Shown here: in pieces, positions 7,529-15,424 of the stretch | Layout of the letters: each line of letters opens with the position of its first letter | Numbering within the stretch: the stretch's first letter is position 1 | Assembly: GCA_013388755.1 (NCBI GenBank) | Contig: JACAEQ010000110.1 | Location: forward strand, 1-37,039 | Direction of reading: 5' to 3' | DNA: 37,039 nucleotides | Source of the DNA: Chloroflexota bacterium | GTDB taxonomy: Bacteria > Chloroflexota > Chloroflexia > Chloroflexales > Roseiflexaceae | Notes under the pieces: generated by a model | Told to the model about the DNA's origin: nothing | Databases searched by the model: none | What the model saw: the letters and a program-made list of their open reading frames with translations, nothing else | Position numbers and translations under genes: made by a program

Positions 7529-9829
7529 CTACGGCAGTGGCTTGCCGTAGCGCCAGAAGTAGTAGTGCTGGCCGACATTGCCCGTCTGTACACGCCACGC
7601 AGGCTTCTCATCTGGCGTATACGTCAGCGTACGGCGTTCGAATAGCTGCACCAGGACATCGCGCTCGACGCCGCCGACACGAACGCGCATCCAGTATGGT
7701 TCGCTGATCGGGTACCCAACGACCGACAGCCAGTTCATCAGCGGGCCGGCGCGGTAGGCGCCATCCTCGTACACGGTGCCACGCGACGTGAGATAGTCCC
7801 AGAACACGCGCGGGACATTGTGCCCCGTCTCGCCAATGAATTGCACGGCACGCGTCTCCGGTCGCGCCGGGCCGGCGTAAGCGCTCACTCCACCATCCCG
7901 CGCCAGCGACTGCGTAACCAGCAAGCCGGTGCGGTCGGCAGCAGCCTGGATCAGATTGCTGAAACTGGCATACGTTGGCGCGGCGGGATCGTCGAGGTCA
8001 CCTACAATCGGCAGAGTGGCCGGCTGGTACGGCACATACTCATTGTTGCCGATCTGAACCCGGCCCATGACCATTTCCGCCACCAGCAAGCCTGAAGTCG
8101 CAAATACCGGCGCATTGCGATCCGCGCGCGGATCGTTAATCTCAAGACGGCCCTTATCGAAGTAGAGCACCTGGCGCACCCCATTCTCCGCCTGCGCGTA
8201 CGGCTCATTGCGCGCAAGGCGCGGCGCCGGCCCCCAGAGCCACGCGCGCTGTGTACGCCCCGACGATACCGGCAGATCGGCGCGTTGCCAGATGCTCGTG
8301 AGCGCCGGGTCAATCTGGCGTGCGATCGGCTGATTGCCAGTAAGGGCAAAAATGGTCTCACCGTCGCTACTCTCTGCGGCCACCGGTGCCTGTGGTGCGG
8401 GGTTACTCTCCGCCAGCGGCGCCAGGGTACTCTCGGCCAGTGGTTCAACCGGCTGCCCGAGCGGCGGCACATCAGAAGCGACCGGTGGTGCAGGGAAGAT
8501 CTCAGCCGGTGGCGCGCACCCGGGTTGCTCCACCGGGCATGCCTTGAGCGTCAGATCATACTTGATGAACATGCCGCCGATGTCGCCGACATTCTTCACC
8601 TGCGCATAATAAATGCCGTCGGCGGATGGAATGAAGCGCACCAGCGAGTCAAGGGTCGTGCCGCCTTCGATATTATTGTTCGAGTCGATCAGCGTGATCG
8701 CATCGCGACCGAAGAGGTAGAGGATCGTATCGGCGCCGGCAAGGATGCCGTTTGCATCGGCACCGGCATAGGGGCGGGTATTGGTATACAGATAATACGT
8801 GTAGCCACTGAGCGCAAAGAACTTCACCCAGTCGGCATCGCCATTCGGGCAGAGCAGGCGACCCTTCTGCGTTTCATTCTGGTTAATCTGGCGCGCCAGT
8901 TCAGGCAATCCATCCTGTTCATAGATGTCATTGCAGAGCGACGACACGAAGGGAGGGAATGGCCCGTAACTCTCGCCGCGCACGACAATCGTGTAGCTGA
9001 GTTCTGCGCCGCCGATGCCCAGGGTATCGCGGACGCGAACATAGTAGTACGCACTCACTGGCGCGCGAAACGACAGGATCAGCGGCCGTGTGTCGGTCAG
9101 CGTCTGCGTGCCGCCGCGGAACGGAAAATCGTCGTTGGCATCAACCAGGCGCCTGTTTTCATCGTACAGTTCCAGCGCCAGGTCGAGCCCCTGATCCATT
9201 TCGGGGATATCGATCGAGTAATATTTACCCGCGACCGCGCCAAACTTGAACCAGTCTTCGTCGCCGGTGGTACAGATGCCATGACGCTCGGCCCGATCAA
9301 CGCGAATCAGCGCAGCGCCGCCGAAATCACCACCCGGGTCGGCAATTTCGGGGCATGCCGCGATCGGCGGTGTGCCGGCAGCCGGCGCGCGAATGGTCAG
9401 TTCGATTGTTGCGTCCGCCGTCGGATTGGAGGCGATATCTGTGCGTGTCGCGCGCACCGTGATGGTGCGCACGCCATTCGAGGTATTCGGTGGAATGATG
9501 ATCCGGATCGGGATGGCAGCCGACGTTGTGGCCTGATTGATGGCAATCGGGCTCGTGATGGTCGTGCTGATCTGCCAGCCGCTTGGCCGGTCGGGGAAGG
9601 TAATGGCGAATGTCCCGGCCACGGTATCGTCGTTGCGCAGCCTGAAATCATTGACGACCAGCACCGTGTTATTGGGCGACTGGTTGGTAACGGTGTATGA
9701 TCGGGCTGCCGGATCCCAGCGGAAATCCTGCGGCGCGGCCACCAGGCGCACTGGCGCGGCAATGATCACGAGGGACAGGATCACGATGAATGACAGAACG
9801 GCGAGTGATCGAATATGTGATCGTGCCAC
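7529..9829 (-). CDS. Secreted protein with two PPC-like domains and a Chloroflexota-type C-terminal domain
   Basis: The GTG start at 9829 has AAGGA about ten bases upstream and a clear promoter behind it. Residues 1-31 are a signal peptide (hydrophobic 9-26, then LVAA). Residues 35-148 are an Ig-like beta domain. Regions 160-285 and 300-430 resemble bacterial pre-peptidase C-terminal (PPC) domains, each with a GD-x-DW-x-KF core (GDEDWFKF at 189, GDADWVKF at 330). A Pro/Ala linker follows, then residues 505-766 form a domain I recognise as frequent in Chloroflexota exported proteins (GHNVPRVFWDYL, RRTLTYTP, NVGQHYYFWRYG). No catalytic protease motif is present, so the PPC regions are not attached to an obvious peptidase. 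It is probably a cell-surface or extracellular structural/binding protein; the substrate is unknown. Confidence 0.85.
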   Translation of the reverse strand: MARSHIRSLAVLSFIVILSLVIIAAPVRLVAAPQDFRWDPAARSYTVTNQSPNNTVLVVNDFRLRNDDTVAGTFAITFPDRPSGWQISTTITSPIAINQATTSAAIPIRIIIPPNTSNGVRTITVRATRTDIASNPTADATIELTIRAPAAGTPPIAACPEIADPGGDFGGAALIRVDRAERHGICTTGDEDWFKFGAVAGKYYSIDIPEMDQGLDLALELYDENRRLVDANDDFPFRGGTQTLTDTRPLILSFRAPVSAYYYVRVRDTLGIGGAELSYTIVVRGESYGPFPPFVSSLCNDIYEQDGLPELARQINQNETQKGRLLCPNGDADWVKFFALSGYTYYLYTNTRPYAGADANGILAGADTILYLFGRDAITLIDSNNNIEGGTTLDSLVRFIPSADGIYYAQVKNVGDIGGMFIKYDLTLKACPVEQPGCAPPAEIFPAPPVASDVPPLGQPVEPLAESTLAPLAESNPAPQAPVAAESSDGETIFALTGNQPIARQIDPALTSIWQRADLPVSSGRTQRAWLWGPAPRLARNEPYAQAENGVRQVLYFDKGRLEINDPRADRNAPVFATSGLLVAEMVMGRVQIGNNEYVPYQPATLPIVGDLDDPAAPTYASFSNLIQAAADRTGLLVTQSLARDGGVSAYAGPARPETRAVQFIGETGHNVPRVFWDYLTSRGTVYEDGAYRAGPLMNWLSVVGYPISEPYWMRVRVGGVERDVLVQLFERRTLTYTPDEKPAWRVQTGNVGQHYYFWRYGKPLP

Positions 9830-9897
9830 GAAGCTGATTCCTTACGCAAGAATGATTGGCGCGGCCAGTATTCGCTTGCACGTCCGGGGGTATCACG

Positions 9898-9925
9898 ATT
9901 ATAGCATACGACAGAGTCGAGTCAA
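9898..9925 (-). promoter_or_regulatory. Sigma70-type promoter for the PPC-domain protein
   Basis: On the minus strand TTGACT (9925-9920) is followed after 16 bp by TATAAT (9903-9898), with the extended element giving TATGCTATAAT. The expected transcript start is near 9890, about 60 nt before the GTG codon at 9829. Confidence 0.8.
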
Positions 9926-9965
9926 GATTCTTCAGCGTCTACTACGCCGGGCCGGGGATCAGGTA

Positions 9966-9989
9966 GATTACTTCGCTCGCAATGACATC
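9966..9989 (-). repeat. TCATTGCGAG-type dispersed repeat, single unit
   Basis: On the minus strand this reads GTCATTGCGAGCGAAGTAAT, the same core as the elements at 10038-10140 and 36653-37039. It lies in non-coding DNA between the PPC-protein promoter and the oxidase terminator. Confidence 0.7.
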
Positions 9990-10037
9990 AATCCGTTATC
10001 AGGACTAAGAGCCTGTCCGAAAACCCATGGGCATGCG

Positions 10038-10140
10038 GTCATGGCGAGGAGCGCCAGCGACCGCGTGCAGCGAGCGCAGCGTGGCTGACGCAATCGACCG
10101 GCGCGAGCGGAGAGTGCTGCGCTCGCGCTCGCAATGACAT
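10038..10140. repeat. Inverted pair of TCATTGCGAG-type repeats
   Basis: The left arm (10038-10061, GTCATGGCGAGGAGCGCCAG and on) and right arm (10119-10140, reverse complement ATGTCATTGCGAGCGC) face each other. The DNA between them is rich in GCGAGCG words. With the unit at 9966 it makes most of the 9926-10215 gap non-coding repeat material; no gene is visible there. Confidence 0.65.
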
Positions 10141-10215
10141 GGACCATCTGGTGTTCGGATAGACTCCAGGTCGCGGAATTGATAGAAGGGCAGCCCGCGA
10201 TCCACCCGGAAGAAC

Positions 10216-10256
10216 CAGCAGCCTGGCCGACGGCGGAGTCATCAGCCAGGCTGCTG
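10216..10256 (-). terminator. Hairpin terminator of the ba3 oxidase operon
   Basis: A perfect 12-bp inverted repeat (10216-10227 with 10245-10256, CAGCAGCCTGGC) and a 17-nt loop begin 12 bases after the stop codon of oxidase subunit I. On the minus strand the hairpin is followed by the weakly T-rich GTTCTTCC, so it is a reasonable intrinsic or processing-type terminator. Confidence 0.65.
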
Positions 10257-10267
10257 TTCGCGGCGCG

Positions 10268-11956
10268 CTACCAGGAGCGCATGCCGGGGATATTGAGCGG
10301 TGTGGTCGAAATCAGCCGGATCAAGGTTGGTGCGTAGTTGATGACGATCAGGATGAACGAGATGGTCAACCATGGTTTGAAATTATCCAGCACGCGCGGT
10401 GAATCCTCCGGGCCGGATATGGCTCTGGCAAACGGCGCCATTGGCACCGCTTCTTTCTTGCCCGCCGTGATGGTCATGATCATGTTCAGGTAGTAGAGAA
10501 TGGCGCTGACGAACATGATCAGCGCGCCAATCATGACAAATGGCAGGAGCGGCTGCCACTCAGGCTGCATATAGTTCGCCGCGCCGATCGCCGTACGCCG
10601 CGGCATGCTCATCAGGCCAAGCTGGTGCATCCAGTGCGAGAACATGCCCATGCCGAGAAACCACGTCCACGCCTGCGCCAGTGCCATTGGCGGGCTCCAC
10701 AACTTGCGCCCGGTGATGTGCGGCACCAGCCAGTAGGTGATGCCCATAAACGTCAGTGTAACTGCCGTGCCGACCGTCAGGTGGAAGTGACCCGAGATCC
10801 AGGAGGTGTTGTGCACCACCAGGTTGATGTTGTACGAGGCGTTGATCAGGCCGCCGGCGCCGCCGAAGGCGAACAGGATCATCGCCAGCACCTGGGCCGT
10901 GAAACTTGGTTCACGCCATGGCAGGCTGAAGACCCACATCAACCATCCCTTGCCGCCGCGCGAGCGCCCGCCGTGCTCCAGTGACGCCACGACATTGAAG
11001 AATGTCAGCAGACTTGGAAAGAACACGCCGAACGTAAAGATGGCATGGATGAGCTTCCAGGTTTCGCTGATTCCCGGGTCGGTATACTGATGGTGCAACC
11101 CGATCGGGGTTGAGAGGATCAGGAACAGAATGAACGATACGCGCGCCATCGGATCGCTGAACAGCTTCCCGCCCGCCTGTTTCGGAATGAAGTTGTACCA
11201 CGAAATATAGGCCGGCAGCAACCAGAAATAGACAATCGGATGGCCGGTAAACCAGAACAGGGTGCGCGCCAGCACCGGGTCGGTTCCCTGTACCAGGCCG
11301 AGCGACCAGGGGATCAGCAAGAAGAGCATTTCGGTGGCGACGCCGAACGTGCAGATGACCCACATCGTCATGGTGACGATTGACATAAATGCCGCCAGCG
11401 GAATACGTACGCCGGGGTTGGCGGCGCGCCACTGACGCAGGGTCATGACCTGGTTCGCCAGGAGCAACCATGTGCCCACCACCACCAGCGTCAGACCGAT
11501 ATAGAAGAAGGGATCGGCCTTCAGCGGTGGGTAGAAGGTGAACATGACGGTTGCATTGTTCAGCAATAATGGCAGGGCGGCAATCAACAGGCCGCCGGTC
11601 ATCACGCCGAACGTTACCCAGCCAAGGGTGCGGCTGGCCAGTGGGATGCCAAACGACCGTGTGGTGGTGAAGGTGAGCCAGCCGATGATGAAGAATGTGG
11701 TGAAGACCAGAACATTCAGTACACCGTGCAGCGCCAGGCCCTGGTAGTAGCCGCCGCGTAAGACTGGCGCAATCGGCTTGTACAGGTCGATGCCGTTATA
11801 CTGCAGGGCCTGCATGACGCCAAACAGGCCACCAAGCGCCAGCGCGATGAAGGCAACCAGCAGATTCAGGCCGGTCAGCCGATGTTCGGTAGAAAAGACG
11901 GCGGCATCCGCTCGTTCAGATGCGAGAGGAACGCCGGAGACGCGAGCTGTAGCCAT
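10268..11956 (-). CDS. cbaA: ba3-type heme-copper oxidase subunit I
   Basis: This is the catalytic subunit of a B-family oxygen reductase, which reduces O2 to water at a heme-CuB site in the cytoplasmic membrane and pumps protons. Numbering from ATG 11956: His77 (LHGVLN) is a low-spin heme ligand. His239 and Tyr243 (GHPIVYFWLLPAY) are the CuB His and cross-linked Tyr. His288-His289 (LHHQYTDPG) are CuB ligands, and His390/His392 (SGHFHL) bind the two hemes. HPIVY instead of HPEVY, and the C-terminal ISGPED segment, match the Thermus ba3 type rather than the aa3 type. The open frame extends to 12145, but GGGAAGG just before ATG 11956 and conserved sequence beginning after it decide the start. 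It is last in the operon, behind subunit II. Confidence 0.95.
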   Translation of the reverse strand: MATARVSGVPLASERADAAVFSTEHRLTGLNLLVAFIALALGGLFGVMQALQYNGIDLYKPIAPVLRGGYYQGLALHGVLNVLVFTTFFIIGWLTFTTTRSFGIPLASRTLGWVTFGVMTGGLLIAALPLLLNNATVMFTFYPPLKADPFFYIGLTLVVVGTWLLLANQVMTLRQWRAANPGVRIPLAAFMSIVTMTMWVICTFGVATEMLFLLIPWSLGLVQGTDPVLARTLFWFTGHPIVYFWLLPAYISWYNFIPKQAGGKLFSDPMARVSFILFLILSTPIGLHHQYTDPGISETWKLIHAIFTFGVFFPSLLTFFNVVASLEHGGRSRGGKGWLMWVFSLPWREPSFTAQVLAMILFAFGGAGGLINASYNINLVVHNTSWISGHFHLTVGTAVTLTFMGITYWLVPHITGRKLWSPPMALAQAWTWFLGMGMFSHWMHQLGLMSMPRRTAIGAANYMQPEWQPLLPFVMIGALIMFVSAILYYLNMIMTITAGKKEAVPMAPFARAISGPEDSPRVLDNFKPWLTISFILIVINYAPTLIRLISTTPLNIPGMRSW

Positions 11957-12191
11957 ACCCTTCCCTTTTCTTCTTGCTTGACAGGACTTGCGCCGTCCCC
12001 CTGACAGGTTGGTCTGGAGGGCCGCAGGCCCTGGAGACACCCTGGCGGGGTATCTGTCCCTCGTGTCGGCAGCGCGACGGATCTGAGGGATCGCGCGAAT
12101 GCGCCGTGTGCCGCCGAGTGTACCTCTGCTGGCGCTCCGCGCCACCCACCACGTAGATCCGGTTACGTGACCGCACTCCTGCGTGTGCCGG
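11957..12191. other. Intergenic spacer between oxidase subunits II and I
   Basis: These 235 bp hold no convincing gene. A small hairpin AGGGCC-gca-GGCCCT is visible near 12017-12031. The in-frame extension of subunit I through here is Arg-rich and lacks homology-like features, so I treat it as non-coding leader. Confidence 0.5.
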
Positions 12192-12698
12192 TCAGCGACC
12201 GGACGACGCGGACTGTGCGGGCGTCACGATGATTTTGCCGGCCATGAGATGATGGCCACCGCCGCAATACTCATGGCAATAGACGTAATACTCGCCCGGC
12301 TGGTCGAATGTGGTGGTCATGCGCGAGATCTGGCCGGGCACGATCATCATGTTGATCGGTGTATTCTCAACTTTGTAGCCGTGGATGACATCGCGGCTGG
12401 TGACGATAAACGTCACCTTCGAGCCGGCAGGAATCTCCAGTTCGCCCGGCGTAAAATTGAACAACTGGGCGGTGATCACTGCTTCGTACCGTCCCGGCGC
12501 AAGCTCACGCAGCCCGGGCTTATCAAATGGCGCAGTGGTATTGAGCGTCTTCGGGTCGACACGGCCCGCTTCACCGGGAACAGAAATACCGACGGCAAAC
12601 GCAGTGATGACGATTGCGACCAGGAACGCAATCGGTACAGCGACGCTGGGCAGGATCCAGGCGATTTCAAACAGGTAGCCGAGTTGCTTCTGGTTCAT
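12192..12698 (-). CDS. cbaB: ba3-type oxidase subunit II with CuA site
   Basis: This subunit takes electrons from a cytochrome c or cupredoxin and passes them through CuA to subunit I. The 168-aa length, with a single N-terminal helix (residues 9-38) and a cupredoxin domain facing outward, is that of the ba3 class. CuA ligands are all visible: His106 (RDVIHGY), Cys141, Glu143, Cys145, His149 and Met152 in CHEYCGGGHHLM. The start at 12698 overlaps the stop of the preceding small subunit as ATGA, and GGAGG/GAGG lie upstream, so the longer frame to 12749 is rejected. Confidence 0.95.
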   Translation of the reverse strand: MNQKQLGYLFEIAWILPSVAVPIAFLVAIVITAFAVGISVPGEAGRVDPKTLNTTAPFDKPGLRELAPGRYEAVITAQLFNFTPGELEIPAGSKVTFIVTSRDVIHGYKVENTPINMMIVPGQISRMTTTFDQPGEYYVYCHEYCGGGHHLMAGKIIVTPAQSASSGR

Positions 12699-12865
12699 GA
12701 TCCTCGTACCCCTCCATTGGCCAGCAACTGCAAGTACACCTGAATCCACAGCGTTGCGAGCACCGCCAGGTATGTCAGCGTAATCAGCAAGGCGCCACGC
12801 GGCAATTCGTGGCTCTCGCGCTCCTCGGCATCATCGTGGCGTTCGGTTGTTGACCCTTCTGACAT
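12695..12865 (-). CDS. cbaD: Small single-helix ba3 oxidase subunit IIa
   Basis: Reading the minus strand from ATG 12865 gives a 56-residue protein. Its N-terminus is charged (MSEGSTTERHDDAEERESHE), then LPRGALLITLTYLAVLATLW starts a single membrane helix ending in QLLANGG. The pattern 'K/R-G-A-L, helix, short polar tail' resembles subunit IIa of the Thermus ba3 oxidase, a 34-residue helix that replaces a missing first helix of subunit II. The stop overlaps the subunit II start (ATGA), which implies translational coupling. AGAAGGG lies 11 nt before the ATG. The identification rests on size, topology, motif and position. Confidence 0.8.
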   Translation of the reverse strand: MSEGSTTERHDDAEERESHELPRGALLITLTYLAVLATLWIQVYLQLLANGGVRGS

Positions 12866-12906
12866 ACGTTGGTATCCCTTCTAGTGCGATTGCGAATTGC
12901 AGATCT

Positions 12907-12921
12907 CTGGTTCCGAACCAG
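12907..12921. promoter_or_regulatory. 15-nt perfect palindrome upstream of the oxidase genes
   Basis: CTGGTTCcGAACCAG lies 42 nt before the start of the small subunit, in the 211-bp gap after the SCO-like gene. Symmetry and position suit an operator for a dimeric regulator. I found no second exact copy. A looser CCTGG...CCAGG pair follows near 12973-12989. Confidence 0.4.
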
Positions 12922-13076
12922 GCGTGGTGCATCCAGGCGAGGCCGGTGTCGCGCTGATACGCGCACAGGTTGCCTGGAACCGCACCAGGTGCAACTTGCG
13001 TAAAGGAATCGGACGAGGCACAACGGCCGAATCTCTGTGCAACACGACTGGCCCCTCGCTCGGTGCCGGTGGCGGG

Positions 13077-13856
13077 TCATCGCGGATAACAGACAAACAG
13101 GTGCGCGACTTCATAGATCGGGCGTGATGCGTCACCACTATTTGCCTCTTGTTCGACCAGGCCGATGTCGCGCAACACGATCGCGGGGTCGAAGCGCGCT
13201 CCGTCATACTCGGCGCGCAACAACCCGCTGGCGTCAACCAGTACGGCCCGCTGGTCGAGTTCCAGGTTGGCGCTGTCCAGCCGGTAGTAGACACCGTATT
13301 CACCGCCGATCAACTGCTTCAGTTCACTGGCGGCGCCGGTCAGGAAATGCCATTCCGGCGGTCCACCGCCCAGCCGTTCGGCATAGGCGCGGAGCGCGGG
13401 CGGCGTGTCGTGCTCGGCATCAATGCTGATCGTCACCAGACGCACGCGGCTCCCGAGGCGACCGTCGGCGCGTAACATATCGCGCACGTCGAGCATGTTG
13501 CGCTCCAGCGCCGCGCATGGTTCACCGCAGCGCGTGGCGCCAAAGGATATGAGCAAGATACTGCCACGCAGATCGCCGTCGCTCAACCAGCGACCGTCCT
13601 GATCCGTCAGGATGAAGCCAGGCGCGGGCGCAATCCGTGGCAACACCTGAACCGGCCGGGCAATCACAAACCAGAGGAGCAGGGTAACCATAAGCGCAAG
13701 GAGGGCCAGGGTGCCGTACAGCGCATGCCGCTGCCACGATACGCTAGCGCCTGGTGTGATCGCCGGACCGTCGCTGTGGTGCAGAATGTCAACGCCAGCC
13801 TGTGTCAACTGCGCGCGCAATGAATGCCCCGACGAGCTGCGTGGGTTCCGTGGCAT
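13077..13856 (-). CDS. SCO1/SenC-like membrane-anchored thioredoxin-fold protein
   Basis: SCO proteins deliver copper or keep the CuA cysteines reduced during oxidase assembly. Here 259 residues run from ATG 13856, chosen because GAGGA sits four bases upstream and the longer frame to 13934 adds no recognisable domain. A membrane helix spans about 43-66; the thioredoxin-like domain follows, with Cys110 and Cys114 (CGEPC) in the CxxxC metal/redox position and the SIDAEHDTP strand typical of the family. The usual copper-ligand His of the D-H-S region is Gln202 (LELDQRAVLVD). The C-terminus has His252 and Cys256. Location directly upstream of the oxidase genes supports a role in CuA maturation, perhaps as a thiol reductase rather than a copper carrier. 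Confidence 0.85.
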   Translation of the reverse strand: MPRNPRSSSGHSLRAQLTQAGVDILHHSDGPAITPGASVSWQRHALYGTLALLALMVTLLLWFVIARPVQVLPRIAPAPGFILTDQDGRWLSDGDLRGSILLISFGATRCGEPCAALERNMLDVRDMLRADGRLGSRVRLVTISIDAEHDTPPALRAYAERLGGGPPEWHFLTGAASELKQLIGGEYGVYYRLDSANLELDQRAVLVDASGLLRAEYDGARFDPAIVLRDIGLVEQEANSGDASRPIYEVAHLFVCYPR

Positions 13857-13991
13857 GATTCCTCGTGATCGCGTGCACAAAGTTCGAGGAGAGTATAGGG
13901 GGTCTCTCTGTAGCCGCGAGTTAAGAAGCCGCAATATTTAGTTAGCGGGTATTTACCGGTGGGATGGATCGGCGGGTACGAGAAGCAATAT

Positions 13992-14097
13992 CTTTCACAT
14001 AAGGCTTGACGCATCGCGCGGCCCCCCGCCCAGCCTCCCCCCAGCGGGGGAGGAGTCGGACTCTCCCCCCGTGGGGAGGGCCGGGTTGGGGGTGACG
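13992..14097. repeat. GC-rich palindromic repeat, copy 2
   Basis: It begins TTTCACATAAGGC, passes through C-rich and G-rich arms, and contains the core GGAGTCGGACT. It starts 23 nt past the stop of the MIP18-like gene on the minus strand, so it may end that transcript. The same layout occurs at 7421, 19393 and 19491. Confidence 0.75.
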
Positions 14098-14120
14098 GGT
14101 GTATTCATAACGTATCGGTA

Positions 14121-14438
14121 CTAGAAGAACCCCAGTTCCTCGCGCGCTTCTTCACTCATCATGGACGGGTTCCAGAATGGCGTCCAGACCAGGTTAATCT
14201 GTACATCCTCCAGGTTACTGTACACCTGGTTGAGGTTCTCCACCTCGCGTTTGGCCTGGCCGAGAATCTGCGGCCCGGCCGGGCATGCCGGCGTTGTCAG
14301 CGTCATGTCGACGGCCACCCGGCGCCCGCCGTCCTGGATGTCAACATTGTAGACCAGCCCCAGGCTGACGATATCCATGCCGATCTCGGGATCGAACACA
14401 TTCTTCAGGGCACTGCGCACCAGTTCTTCGGTGATCAT
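14121..14438 (-). CDS. MIP18/SufT-like iron-sulfur assembly protein
   Basis: This is a 105-residue DUF59/MIP18-family protein, a family that helps mature Fe-S proteins, often with SUF components. Visible signature: FDPEIGMDIVSLGLVY at 15-30 and the TTPACPAG segment with the conserved Cys52. The start at 14438 is preceded by GGAGG with an 8-nt gap, which favours it over the ATG at 14453 that forms part of the same GGAGG sequence. The gene appears to stand alone, followed by a palindromic repeat. PaaD-like members share the fold, but no phenylacetate genes are nearby. Confidence 0.85.
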   Translation of the reverse strand: MITEELVRSALKNVFDPEIGMDIVSLGLVYNVDIQDGGRRVAVDMTLTTPACPAGPQILGQAKREVENLNQVYSNLEDVQINLVWTPFWNPSMMSEEAREELGFF

Positions 14439-14917
14439 GCGATTATCCTCCATTCATGATGTCGCATCTGTCATGTTCAGGAGCCACGCAGCCGCTCTCG
14501 TTTGCGGCGCGGTGACCGGGTTTTTGCCTTCGGCAGAGCGGTATGGGACGCAGCAAGCTACATCCTGACGTGGCTGACCACCGTGATCGGAAGCGTCAGG
14601 CTGCCGCCGGATATCGCGAGGCAGGGCAGGCGCCGCTGCGTCGTACCCCTTCTATTGTACATGATATGCAAAGGATGTGCACGCAGCATCCAGCCTCGAT
14701 GCACCATACAGCCCCCGCCGGGGGGGGACCCCCTGTGGCAGCCAGTATCAGCAGGCGCAGCGGGCGGATGGGGGGAACACAGCAGTATCAACGACCGGCA
14801 TGGAACGCGCCAGACAGACTGGCCCTCACGTCGCGCCACGGCGCCACGCCTGCGAGCGTGGCCAACGGTTGGCAGAAAGGTGCGGCGCAACTGGTACAGC
14901 GACGGTTGCCTTGCCAT
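14439..14917. other. 479-bp non-coding gap with a degenerate GC-rich repeat
   Basis: No credible gene is seen: the longest frame (14502-14945, plus) has no ribosome site or recognisable protein features. At about 14699-14735 the sequence GCACCATACAGCCCCCGCC followed by a run of eight G resembles the start of the palindromic repeat family, so it may be a decayed fifth copy. Confidence 0.45.
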
Positions 14918-15292
14918 TCATGCGTTGAGGTTCAGCAACTCATAGCCAACATCGACAATGACCAGCATGCCAGCCAGGATGTTGCTCCAGCGAGCCAGGC
15001 CGCCAAACTGTAACAGAAACGGCGCTACCACGGCGATACCCGCCATTGCGGCGGCGATCAGCGCGATCACGAACACCCCCTGGTGCGACAGGCGCGCTTG
15101 CCAGATGGTAACGCTTGTGCTCGCCGCTGCAATGATGAGACCGCACGCGAGGGCACTGAACCCTGCCGGCGTCGTTGCACCGACGCCAATCATCCATGGC
15201 GACAGAATCATCCAGACCCCGGCAATCAGCGCGATGCGGCTGAACCAGCGCTCCCACATCTGCGCCAGCGATCGGGCCATGATGTGTGCCAT
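14918..15292 (-). CDS. Four-helix SPW-motif membrane protein
   Basis: A 124-residue protein has four hydrophobic segments (about 17-35, 45-63, 73-92 and 98-118). The first carries the sequence WMILSPWMIG, the Ser-Pro-Trp motif that names the SPW family of small bacterial membrane proteins. Family function is not established. AGGAG eight bases before ATG 15292 supports the start. It lies 132 bp downstream of the ArsA-like gene on the same strand; no direct functional link is evident. Confidence 0.75.
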   Translation of the reverse strand: MAHIMARSLAQMWERWFSRIALIAGVWMILSPWMIGVGATTPAGFSALACGLIIAAASTSVTIWQARLSHQGVFVIALIAAAMAGIAVVAPFLLQFGGLARWSNILAGMLVIVDVGYELLNLNA

Positions 15293-15424
15293 CGTATTGC
15301 TCCTCTTGAGCGCCGGATGTCCGGCGGAATCAATACCGCCAGGCCAGACGTATCCAACCCGGCGGTGTGGTTATGCAGCGCTGCCGTTGCTGGCCTTGCT
15401 GTGTATATGGCACTGTCGTTGGGG

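Noticed and set aside
8285-9700. 471-aa plus-strand ORF
   Set aside because: It is entirely antisense to the PPC-domain protein, has no ribosome site, and reads as the low-complexity shadow expected in high-GC DNA.
10006-10030. Possible insertion-sequence end (AGAGCCTGTCCGAAAA)
   Set aside because: No matching inverted end, no target duplication and no transposase fragment could be found around it.
11957-12145. N-terminal extension of oxidase subunit I
   Set aside because: Arg-rich, unlike any oxidase N-terminus; GGGAAGG before ATG 11956 gives a better start.
12903-12925. tRNA T-arm-like sequence GGTTCCGAACC
   Set aside because: No cloverleaf can be drawn around it; it is explained by the 15-nt palindrome.
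14502-14945. 147-aa plus-strand ORF in the gap before the SPW gene
   Set aside because: No ribosome site, no homology-like features, and it overlaps a decayed GC-rich repeat.
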